15,828 nt of DNA from JAGNGI01 sp035448825 (lineage in GTDB: Bacteria; Fidelibacterota; UBA2242), in assembly GCA_035448825.1 (NCBI GenBank), contig DAOTJS010000029.1, positions 1-15,828 of the forward strand. The letters run 5' to 3'. The first letter of the stretch is position 1, and each line of letters starts with the position of its first letter. This document shows, in pieces, positions 1-7,030 of this stretch. The translations under genes and the position numbers were made by a program. The notes beneath the pieces are model-generated. The model had not been told where the DNA came from. It did no database searches and saw nothing but the letters and a program-made list of their open reading frames with translations.

Positions 1-730
1 TTGATAAACCCGAGTGAGGTGATTTTGTAATAATATTGATGACACCTCCGACAGCGTCAGATCCATAGAGGGCGGAATTGCCTCCTCTCACGACTTCGAT
101 TCTTTCGATTCCTTCCGTCTCGATTAAAGCGAGATCAACCTGTCCGGTTTGGGGATTATTTAAACGCTGACCATCGAGCATTACAAGAACCTGTTCAGAC
201 GAAGAACCACGCAGTGAAATAGTTTTGGTATTGCCTAATCCGCCATAATCTTTGATATAAACACCTTGTAAATTCTGTAAAGCTTCGGCCAGATTTTGCG
301 GATTGCGAACTTCTAAATCTTCCATCTTAATAACATCAACTGAAGAAGGAACTTCAGTAATCAAATTATGGCCACGCGTCGCGGTGATAGTCACAGATTC
401 CTGAAAATCGATCACCTGAACATTGAGCTCGAAATTCAATTCTAAGTTTTGGTTAGCAATGATTTTGACATATTTCACCGGTGGTTTTTCATAGCCGATC
501 ATTTCAACACAAATCTGATACTGTCCTAAAGGTATGTTTTCAATTTTATAAAAGCCAGCGTCATTGGTGGCTGTCCCAATAGAAGTATTTTTTAGATAAA
601 CGTTGACCCCTACCAACGGTTTCTTGCTTGCGGCATCTGTGACAAATCCAGAAATAGATCCTACCTGCCCTGCTTGTAAGAATAGGGGAATACTTAACCA
701 TAACAAAATTTTGGGACAGCCTAAATTCAT
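1..730 (-). CDS. TonB-dependent receptor with CarboxypepD-reg-like N-terminus (partial, C-terminal barrel outside window)
   Basis: This is an outer-membrane receptor for energised uptake of a large or scarce ligand. The reading frame stays open to the window edge, giving 243 residues. Residues 1-20 form a signal peptide (MNLGCPKILLWLSIPLFLQA). Residues about 22-105 match the carboxypeptidase-regulatory-like beta-sandwich found before many plugs (ISGFVTDAASKKPLVGVNVY, then a DAGFYKIENIPLGQY stretch). A TonB-box-like ESVTITATR follows, then the plug with VLVMLDGQRLNN, IERIEVVRGGNSALYGSDAVGG and VINIITK. The ATG at 730 has AAAGG just upstream and lies 10 bases after the stop of the BtuB-like gene, so it is the last gene visible in the six-gene operon. 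The plug resembles the upstream receptor and the BtuB/CirA class, but the ligand-determining barrel is not visible, so the substrate stays open. Confidence 0.9.
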   Translation of the reverse strand, partial: MNLGCPKILLWLSIPLFLQAGQVGSISGFVTDAASKKPLVGVNVYLKNTSIGTATNDAGFYKIENIPLGQYQICVEMIGYEKPPVKYVKIIANQNLELNFELNVQVIDFQESVTITATRGHNLITEVPSSVDVIKMEDLEVRNPQNLAEALQNLQGVYIKDYGGLGNTKTISLRGSSSEQVLVMLDGQRLNNPQTGQVDLALIETEGIERIEVVRGGNSALYGSDAVGGVINIITKSPHSGLS

Positions 731-740
731 TACCTTTAGA

Positions 741-2603
741 TTAAAAAGTACAACCAAGCATTACTTTAAACATACGGCCGGGCTCGGGTGTATCTTTCAC
801 TTTTACATAATCCTCGTTAGTTACATTAGTCATTTCAAAAGTGGCGCTCCAGCCTAACTTAAGTAAATTAAACCGGTAGGTTGTGTTGAAATCTATGGTT
901 TCATACGACGGTAACCATAGGGTATTGGTACTATTGGTATAACGCAAACCGGTATAATGATAAATTAGATTCGCTTCTAAGTTTTTCTTACGAAAGGTAG
1001 TAGTCAAATCTAATTTATTTTTGGGACGATATGTAATGTATTTATTATACTTATTTACGTCTTTGCTTTTATTTATGGCCTTTAAATAAGTATACTCGCC
1101 ATTTAGAGATAACATCCCATTAAAAAAGGTCAATGTTGCTGAATTCTCCAACCCTTTAGTGTTTGTTTTAGATATATTTTTGGGAGTCCATAGATTTTGC
1201 AAAGCTGGATCCTGTTCCCAAACGATTAAATCATTGACATTATTTACAAAGTAATTTGAGGTAAGAGCTAAAAATCCCATATTAAAAGTTAAACCAACAT
1301 CATAGTTATTTCCGACTTCAGGTACGAGATTGGGATTTCCAATGGAATAGCTATCTTTTGGCCAATAAAGATCATTGAAAGTTGGCGCTCGATACGATTT
1401 AGTTATATGGCTTATAACACCAAGGTTAAATTTGCCGCTATGCCCCATAGAAATATTAAAACGAGGGCTGAATGCTGGATCGAAATCATTAGGATAATCG
1501 TATCGCATAGCCAGTGAAGTTTCAAAATTATTGATAAATCCTCTGAATTGCTTAGCTAAAGTAAAGTTTGCGAAGGCACTATGGGTATCACGATATTTAT
1601 TACCGACCGATGTACTGACGATTTTATCTTTAATAAAATTATATCCATAGGAAAGGTTGATCAATTTAAATAACTGCCCACTTTGTTGAATATCCAGTCC
1701 GTAAACATAACTGTTGTGGTCACTATGAGTATCATAATCATAAACTATATTGTAATCATGATAATAAGTCTGAGCTTTTAAATTAAAGCCAGAAAAAAGT
1801 TCTTTTTTATCATAAGTCAAATTATATGATTTATTATCATAGCGTAAACGAGCCGTTGGCGTAAGGCTACTAATCAATCCCGGCGAACCATTATTCGCTT
1901 TATAAAAATCGGTTGAAGCTGTAATTGTTTGATCTTTACTAAAGTTCAATCCGGCTTTGAAAAATATATCATAAGAAGATTGGTGATTATTACCTAAACG
2001 AACTCTTTGACCTTGGTCATTAGTATATTCAAAATCGCCATCCCATAATTCCCGCCGATAACTTAAAATGTAGTTAAAATTCTTCCGGTTAAACATATTA
2101 GAAATATTTAAAATTTCGCGATTGTAAGAACCATAGGTCGTCTTAACATCGAAATTAATATTTTTCGCTTCCTGATTCTGAGATTGGGTATCATTGAAAG
2201 TTTTAGTAGTAATAACGATTACTCCACCAACGGCATCAGCCCCATATTGAGCCGAACGGCCACCTCTTAACAATTCAATTTTGTCAATATTTTCAATTGA
2301 AATCGCCGCTACATTTACACCAACGATTCCAGATGTATTCAAACGTTGACCATCAAAAATAACTACGACTTTATCGGAGCTTACGTCCCGTAAAGAGATT
2401 TCGCCCTCGGATTTCACATAAACACCGGAAATACATTTTAAGGCGTCACCCACATTCTGACAATTGTTTTTCTTAAAATCTTCCTGGGTTAGGACTACTT
2501 CCGAGGTTGACTTTTGCTTAGTCACCGGTTCATCTTCATCGGCATAGCTTACCATTCCAAGTAAAAACAAAAACATCAAACTAATAATAATCATCTTTTT
2601 CAT
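741..2603 (-). CDS. BtuB-like TonB-dependent outer-membrane receptor
   Basis: A complete 620-residue receptor, close to the length of E. coli BtuB, the vitamin B12 receptor. Residues 1-21 are a signal peptide ending MVSYA. The plug spans about 30-130 and shows VVVIFDGQRLN, IDKIELLRGGRSAQYGADAV and GGVIVITTK. The rest is a 22-strand-type barrel ending in Phe, as outer-membrane barrels do. BtuB-like landmarks are YRAPTFNDLYWP, GNPNLVPE, NDLIVW, YHYTGLRYT and NVTNEDY. Unlike the downstream receptor it has no CarboxypepD domain. The start has AAGGTAGG upstream and lies 24 bases after the stop of the ADP-ribosylglycohydrolase gene. Receptor family membership is certain. Cobamide specificity is inferred from similarity remembered by eye plus the kinase two genes upstream; iron-chelate or other ligands are possible. 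Confidence 0.88.
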   Translation of the reverse strand: MKKMIIISLMFLFLLGMVSYADEDEPVTKQKSTSEVVLTQEDFKKNNCQNVGDALKCISGVYVKSEGEISLRDVSSDKVVVIFDGQRLNTSGIVGVNVAAISIENIDKIELLRGGRSAQYGADAVGGVIVITTKTFNDTQSQNQEAKNINFDVKTTYGSYNREILNISNMFNRKNFNYILSYRRELWDGDFEYTNDQGQRVRLGNNHQSSYDIFFKAGLNFSKDQTITASTDFYKANNGSPGLISSLTPTARLRYDNKSYNLTYDKKELFSGFNLKAQTYYHDYNIVYDYDTHSDHNSYVYGLDIQQSGQLFKLINLSYGYNFIKDKIVSTSVGNKYRDTHSAFANFTLAKQFRGFINNFETSLAMRYDYPNDFDPAFSPRFNISMGHSGKFNLGVISHITKSYRAPTFNDLYWPKDSYSIGNPNLVPEVGNNYDVGLTFNMGFLALTSNYFVNNVNDLIVWEQDPALQNLWTPKNISKTNTKGLENSATLTFFNGMLSLNGEYTYLKAINKSKDVNKYNKYITYRPKNKLDLTTTFRKKNLEANLIYHYTGLRYTNSTNTLWLPSYETIDFNTTYRFNLLKLGWSATFEMTNVTNEDYVKVKDTPEPGRMFKVMLGCTF

Positions 2604-2627
2604 ATACTACCTACCTTATAATTATAA

Positions 2628-3635
2628 TCAAGTATTTTCCAAAACATCACATAACCTGTCAGCATAATATTGGAAATTAATATGATTAACTTCTTCCAAT
2701 TTTTCTATCCATTTTGCAGGAAATGCAGAAACTCCTGAATAGGCACCGCAAATACTGCCAACAATCGCACTGGTCGTATCACAGTCGCCCCCTAAATTTG
2801 TTGTAATTTCAATAGCTTCGACCGGGTTGCCTTTTGCCATCTTGAACACCGCCAGACATAGTGGAACCGTCTCGGAAATCTGAACTCCACTACCGACAAT
2901 ATCATATAAATCGCGCATTTTGGCTTCCTTAGTCGAATTTTGGCCAATAATATTAAGTGCTAATTGAGTTCTTTTAATGATCGAAGCACCATACCAGATA
3001 TTTCCACGATGCATTCCGTTTTCCGCTGCCGTTAACGCTTTAGTGATAATTACATCTATGTCTTTTTCACCGCTGATCCCACAACCGATAGCCATAGCTA
3101 CGGCGGCCGAGCCGGCAATCGCAATATTGGTATTATGGGTTGCCATACAAGCGTTTTCGATGCTATCTAAGGTTTTATCGAGATTGCCTTGCCCAAATAT
3201 TCCCACAGAAGCTATACGCATAGTTGCCCCGTTGGTATCGCCAGTGGGCCCTGATTCTTCGATGGATTTTCCGGATCGAATGGCATATAATGCTCTTAAT
3301 GTGCTAGGCCCGACAAGCATAGAATCGAAGGCGTGAATATCTTCACCCCATTGTATCAAACGATTAGCAATATCTTTTGGATCAACTCGCCGATTAGCAA
3401 TGATAGAATCTGCTACTAATAAAGTTTGCTGGGTATCATCGGTAACTTGTCCCGCAACCATTCCATGATGCAGAAGATGCCCCTCTGGTGCAGGTTGAAA
3501 ATCGGTAATATAATTGGGAAAATATTTGCGGATGGTTTCCGGACTCATCATTGATGTCGGCATTCCCATAGCATCGCCTGCCGCAACGCCTACAAGACAA
3601 CCTAAAATACGCTTATACTTTTCATTATTTATCAT
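2628..3635 (-). CDS. ADP-ribosylglycohydrolase (DraG/ARH)-family protein
   Basis: A cytoplasmic enzyme of about 335 residues in the dinuclear-magnesium DraG/ARH family, whose known members hydrolyse alpha-N-glycosidic bonds to ADP-ribose or related ribosides. The family landmarks are present in order: GDAMG at 20-24, TDDT at 65-68, GDTNGATMR in the middle, and GGDCDT near 282-287; TDDT and GGDxDT supply the metal ligands. There is no signal peptide. I start it at the second ATG of a tandem pair because AGGA sits five bases before it; an open frame extends upstream to a TTG at 3665 inside the previous gene, but without a fitting ribosome binding site. It lies 13 bases after the PurM-like gene. 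Its place in a receptor and kinase operon, with no ADP-ribosyltransferase nearby, suggests a small-molecule riboside as substrate, not an ADP-ribosylated protein. That is inference. Confidence 0.9.
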   Translation of the reverse strand: MINNEKYKRILGCLVGVAAGDAMGMPTSMMSPETIRKYFPNYITDFQPAPEGHLLHHGMVAGQVTDDTQQTLLVADSIIANRRVDPKDIANRLIQWGEDIHAFDSMLVGPSTLRALYAIRSGKSIEESGPTGDTNGATMRIASVGIFGQGNLDKTLDSIENACMATHNTNIAIAGSAAVAMAIGCGISGEKDIDVIITKALTAAENGMHRGNIWYGASIIKRTQLALNIIGQNSTKEAKMRDLYDIVGSGVQISETVPLCLAVFKMAKGNPVEAIEITTNLGGDCDTTSAIVGSICGAYSGVSAFPAKWIEKLEEVNHINFQYYADRLCDVLENT

Positions 3636-3648
3636 CATTATCCTGCAC

Positions 3649-4467
3649 TTAAAAAAACTTTCCAATGTAAAATATGGGGGTCTTTATTTTATTTTTAATA
3701 ATTGTAATCGCGTCTTCAGTACAAGAAACAAGAACACAAGTTGCTGGGCCTGCTGACTTTTTAAGATTAATCACGGGAGAATCTAAATATTCTATTTTTA
3801 AACCAGCCAGACGTTTCATCTCCTCGGCTTCAAATAATATCCCATGCGAACCGACCGGTAAAATGTCATGAATAGTTTTTATCTGGCGGATCTGATAAAA
3901 ATCTTGCTGACTGATAATTTCTTTATCATCCAGGGTTACTTCATCTTCTGGCCCGGATTTGGGTATCCCGAGGCATAAAAGAATATCACCTGGCTGAGAT
4001 GAACCCGGCCTAAATTCACTTTCGTGCACAAAACCAATTATTGTCGTACCAATTCCGGTCTGGTTAGTAGGAACATTATCTTCAGTACTTCCAGAAATTG
4101 GGAAGTCATCGTCAAATCCAGCTTCTGCTAATTCATCTCGAATGCCACAAATTATTTCAACCCCATGTGGTTTCATTGGTACAGTCAACATATCGAAGGC
4201 GGCTATAGGAATTGCACCAGATGCCAGAATTTCCAATAAAGGAACCCGCATAGCAAAACGTCCAGTTTGATAGGCTGAACATTTAACCACATCCCCTTCG
4301 AGTGGACCAATACCACCGTCTGAATCTACCGCAACAATTAATGATAAACCCTGCCCAATGTTTATTTTTGTTAAATCACGTATTTGGCTCACTACTGTTT
4401 TGGCAGAATTAGTCTTAATGGTTTTATAAAATTCTATCAAATCAAATCTGTTCTTTATGTTAGTCAT
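3649..4467 (-). CDS. PurM/AIR-synthase-superfamily kinase, resembles alpha-ribazole kinase (CblS)
   Basis: A 272-residue soluble protein of the AIR-synthase-related superfamily, which includes PurM, ThiL, SelD and HypE and uses a glycine- and aspartate-rich N-terminus to bind ATP and magnesium. Visible signatures are AVDSDGGIG at 46-54, the DVVK and RFAMRV run at about 59-75, and PISGSTEDN at 123-131. The set AVDSxGGIG plus GSTExN is what I remember of Firmicute proteins named alpha-ribazole kinase (CblS), which phosphorylate the alpha-riboside of dimethylbenzimidazole so that it can enter cobamide assembly. The start ATG overlaps the stop of the GntR gene by four bases (ATGA), so the two are translationally coupled. 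PurM-like membership is firm. The CblS assignment is moderate: another vitamin or nucleoside kinase of this fold cannot be excluded without a search. Confidence 0.72.
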   Translation of the reverse strand: MTNIKNRFDLIEFYKTIKTNSAKTVVSQIRDLTKINIGQGLSLIVAVDSDGGIGPLEGDVVKCSAYQTGRFAMRVPLLEILASGAIPIAAFDMLTVPMKPHGVEIICGIRDELAEAGFDDDFPISGSTEDNVPTNQTGIGTTIIGFVHESEFRPGSSQPGDILLCLGIPKSGPEDEVTLDDKEIISQQDFYQIRQIKTIHDILPVGSHGILFEAEEMKRLAGLKIEYLDSPVINLKKSAGPATCVLVSCTEDAITIIKNKIKTPIFYIGKFF

Positions 4468-5216
4468 GATTGTTTCTCGGGTAATTCAATATAGAATTTG
4501 GACTTATCACCGCGCAGAATCGTCTTGACAAATTCAATTACCTGACCATTTTTTAATTTGGTAATGCGTTCTATTAGAAAAGCTGGTTCACCTGTATTTA
4601 ATTCAAGAATTTTAGCTTCATAGTTATTTACTTTTACAGCCTGCAGGGTTTCAGTTGCTGATTCTATATCAAGACCATATTCCTTATTAATAATTTTAAA
4701 AAGTGACTCTTCTTCGACCTGTTTTTCAATTAAACCCGGAACAAGTGCTTTTGGTAAAAAAGAGGTCTGAAGCGACATCGGAATTTCATCAATGTATCTT
4801 ACCCTTTGAATAGAATAAACGGGTTCATTGACATTGATTATTAAATTACGAGCTATTAATTCATTAGCGTTTATTTCATTAGCAAAAATTAACTTACTTC
4901 TGACATTTTTATTTAAACCTATTATTTCGGCCGAATAACTTAGGGAGGTCACAACACTATAAGTAATTTTTTTGTTGGAGACGAATGTGCCTAATCCTTG
5001 AATCCGATAGGCTAATCCGCGATTAACTAAATTGTTCAGAACGCGCTGAGCAGTATTTCTACTAATGTTAAATTTCTTAGCGATTTCATTTTCAGAAGGA
5101 AGAAGTTCGTCTACTTTATAGTAACCGCTATTAATCAAGTCAACAAAGGCTTCCTGTAATTGGTGATAAATTGGAATAACGCTGTGTTTATCTATTTGAA
5201 AATCTATCATAATCAC
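4464..5216 (-). CDS. GntR-family (HutC-type, UTRA domain) transcriptional regulator
   Basis: A 250-residue repressor-type regulator. The N-terminal winged helix-turn-helix runs from about 12 to 79: PIYHQLQEAF opens it, LPSENEIAKKFNISRNTAQR is the helix-turn-helix, and RIQGLGTFV the wing. Residues about 95-245 are a UTRA ligand-binding domain, with EPVYSIQRVR and the conserved LNTGEPAFLIERI near the end. UTRA regulators normally sense a small metabolite and derepress their own uptake or catabolic operon, so the ligand is probably the compound this operon handles. The GTG start overlaps the stop of the metallophosphoesterase gene by four bases; an ATG six bases further in is the alternative. 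It is embedded as second gene, so autoregulation through the promoter near 6619-6647 is the simple expectation. The operator is not proven. Confidence 0.92.
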   Translation of the reverse strand: MIMIDFQIDKHSVIPIYHQLQEAFVDLINSGYYKVDELLPSENEIAKKFNISRNTAQRVLNNLVNRGLAYRIQGLGTFVSNKKITYSVVTSLSYSAEIIGLNKNVRSKLIFANEINANELIARNLIINVNEPVYSIQRVRYIDEIPMSLQTSFLPKALVPGLIEKQVEEESLFKIINKEYGLDIESATETLQAVKVNNYEAKILELNTGEPAFLIERITKLKNGQVIEFVKTILRGDKSKFYIELPEKQS

Positions 5217-6610
5217 TGATTTTTACCATCTTTTTTTAATAAATGGTAAGTAGTAGTGTTTTTAATAACCCGTTCACGTGTATCTGTAAAGCTGACCCAT
5301 TCGTTTAAATCTATTTTATGATTATTAATGACGTTATCAAAATTCACTTTTGCCGTCCATAAAGCCTGGGGTTTAATCCATTGTCCCACCGAGGAATAAT
5401 TTGCCCAACCGGTTCTTTCGCCAGGGTTTAAAGTGTATATGCTATCACCACTAATTGAAGTATCTGCCCAGCTCGCTTTATATAGGAAGTCTTTATTATA
5501 ATTAATCTGTACTTGAATTGGTAAATCAATCGGATTACAAATTGATTCCAATCCAATTTCATCGAATCGGTGCATTTTCCCATATTTGTCGGGTGACATA
5601 AGATAATTTTGATCCAAATATATTAATTCATCCTGGCTAAGATTACCTAGCATACAAACGATAGCCTGAATTCGGTCCATTGTTTTGCGCGGTGTTATTT
5701 CAACTTCGTTACCAGTCAAGGCATTATACAAATGCATTTCCTCTATTTTCCGACCTTTTATTTCCATAACTGCATATTCATAACATCCGCCGGAATTTTC
5801 ATCTAAATCCTTAATTACTCCCCCGGTTGAACCCATTGTAAAATATTGAATACCATCAAGTACTCCGTCATTTTGATCATAATGATAATGACCCGCTATA
5901 ACCGCTAAAACAGGGTAATTTTTTAAAATATTATGGATTGCCGACCAGTTTTGCCAGACGTACCACTGCGGGTGATGTATTAAGACGATGATGCCATTAG
6001 TTTTCCTATGTTCATCAAGATCATTTTGTAGCCAGGCTATTTGTTCTTCAGATACCTGATTTAGGAAAATTGAACCCCAGCGGGGATCAGTATGCAAATT
6101 TTCCAAACAATATAAGACGATAAAATGATAACCTTTCAAATCGTAAGAATAGTAAAGTTTTCCATTATTTTTCAAATTATAGGCGGCACTTTGTTCGAGA
6201 AACCATTTTTCGCGGGAGCGATCTTCAGATAAAGGTTTATAAATTGGCGGCACAACATCGTGATCCCCAATTGCAAATATCCAGGGACAGCATAGCTGAT
6301 TCATAATATTAATAGCGTCTCGGAAAATTTTTTGGTAATCTTCATAGGAATTGACATTCTGGATACTTTCAACCATATCACCGACATGCAGAGTGACATC
6401 AGGATGAATATTATTAATTCTTGAAATGGCTTGCTCTAGAATCGTAAATGCACTATCAGCATTGACTGCACCAAATTGATCTCCAATGATTCCGATTGTG
6501 AGTTTATTCGAACAATTAGCAAAGAGAACGAAAAAGGCAATTATGAGTAGATAGGGCCCTCTTTTTCCGGCTAATCTTCTTTTTTTGGATTTACTTGAAT
6601 GGTTGACCAT
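5213..6610 (-). CDS. Exported calcineurin-like metallophosphoesterase (probable lipoprotein), first gene of the operon
   Basis: A 465-residue metallophosphoesterase. Residues 1-19 are a basic leader, 20-32 a hydrophobic stretch, and Cys33 could be lipidated, although Asn at -1 makes the lipobox (LFANC) atypical. The five calcineurin-fold motifs are present, some altered: GDQF at 43-46 where family members have D-x-H, GDM at 77-79, GDHD at 115-118 where GNHD is usual, HHP at 212-214, and GHYH at 240-243. About 200 C-terminal residues after the catalytic part have no assignment I can give; the last 100 look beta-rich. The protein should act in the periplasm or on the outer membrane. It could release phosphate from the ligand taken up by the receptors of this operon, but the substrate is unknown. 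The ATG is the only reasonable start and lies eight bases from the promoter -10 box. Confidence 0.88.
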   Translation of the reverse strand: MVNHSSKSKKRRLAGKRGPYLLIIAFFVLFANCSNKLTIGIIGDQFGAVNADSAFTILEQAISRINNIHPDVTLHVGDMVESIQNVNSYEDYQKIFRDAINIMNQLCCPWIFAIGDHDVVPPIYKPLSEDRSREKWFLEQSAAYNLKNNGKLYYSYDLKGYHFIVLYCLENLHTDPRWGSIFLNQVSEEQIAWLQNDLDEHRKTNGIIVLIHHPQWYVWQNWSAIHNILKNYPVLAVIAGHYHYDQNDGVLDGIQYFTMGSTGGVIKDLDENSGGCYEYAVMEIKGRKIEEMHLYNALTGNEVEITPRKTMDRIQAIVCMLGNLSQDELIYLDQNYLMSPDKYGKMHRFDEIGLESICNPIDLPIQVQINYNKDFLYKASWADTSISGDSIYTLNPGERTGWANYSSVGQWIKPQALWTAKVNFDNVINNHKIDLNEWVSFTDTRERVIKNTTTYHLLKKDGKNQ

Positions 6611-6618
6611 ACAAGTTT

Positions 6619-6647
6619 AATTTAATGTCATAAAATTGATTTGTCAA
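6619..6647 (-). promoter_or_regulatory. Near-consensus sigma70-type promoter of the six-gene operon
   Basis: Read on the minus strand, TTGACA (6647-6642) and TAAATT (6624-6619) are separated by exactly 17 bases. Only eight bases lie between the -10 box and the ATG at 6610, so transcription would begin at or one or two bases before the start codon. No Shine-Dalgarno sequence is possible. The -35 box lies inside a small inverted repeat, TTGACAAATCAA (6647-6636), which could be part of an operator for the operon's own GntR protein. That last point is speculative. Confidence 0.65.
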
Positions 6648-6996
6648 TAAGAATTTTTAAAACTCTGATAGGTAGGTGTCACATAACGTAACATTGTTGA
6701 AAATTCTTAATAATCGATACTGTAATAAATCATCTAATAAATCATCGTCTATAATTTCTTTCTCTCTAATTGTAATAAAAAAAATTGGCAATTCAATTGG
6801 TTGATAATAAGAATGTCTATAAGGAATTTTAGACTAAATTATTTGTCTTTTAATACTAATATTAAGGGCAAAATTAAATTATGCTTCGAGATTTACCTAT
6901 GAATTACTATTTGTTACTATTTGAAGAAAAAAAGTAGCAATAATTCGCCTAGATTAATTTTTACAGTTTTACTAACTCAAAAAAGAGTTATTACCC

Positions 6997-7026
6997 AAAG
7001 AAAATCAATAGCATTCTCAGTATGCT
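6997..7026 (-). terminator. Possible weak terminator after lspA
   Basis: On the minus strand a 5-bp stem AGCAT/ATGCT with a seven-base loop begins five bases after the lspA stop, followed by T-rich sequence (ATTGATTTTCTTT). The stem is short and AT-rich, so this is a weak candidate. It would separate lspA from the downstream operon, which has its own promoter. Confidence 0.25.
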
Positions 7027-7030
7027 GTAT

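Larger units (their letters stand above)
6611..7030. other. AT-rich intergenic spacer without a supported gene
   Basis: About 420 bases between lspA and the metallophosphoesterase gene. Beyond the promoter at 6619-6647 and the weak hairpins near lspA I see no conserved gene. Both strands are very AT-rich and short frames have no family resemblance or ribosome binding site. I looked for a cobalamin riboswitch in the leader position and found neither its B12-box core nor a recognisable fold. A TAACTC-T6-GAGTTA hairpin (minus-strand reading) lies at 6973-6990. Confidence 0.7.

Noticed and set aside
603..857. 84-codon plus-strand frame across the receptor gene junction
   Set aside because: It runs antisense through the ends of two clear receptor genes and has no ribosome binding site or family features.
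2628..3665. Start of the ADP-ribosylglycohydrolase at the TTG at 3665
   Set aside because: It would place ten extra residues inside the end of the previous gene without a Shine-Dalgarno site, whereas the ATG at 3635 has AGGA at good spacing.
6973..6990. TAACTC/GAGTTA hairpin as an intrinsic terminator
   Set aside because: In the minus-strand reading the six T residues form the loop and do not follow the stem, and no T tract comes after it.
6611..7030. A cobalamin or other riboswitch in the operon leader
   Set aside because: No B12-box core or multi-stem fold was recognised, and the promoter next to the ATG leaves no leader for one.
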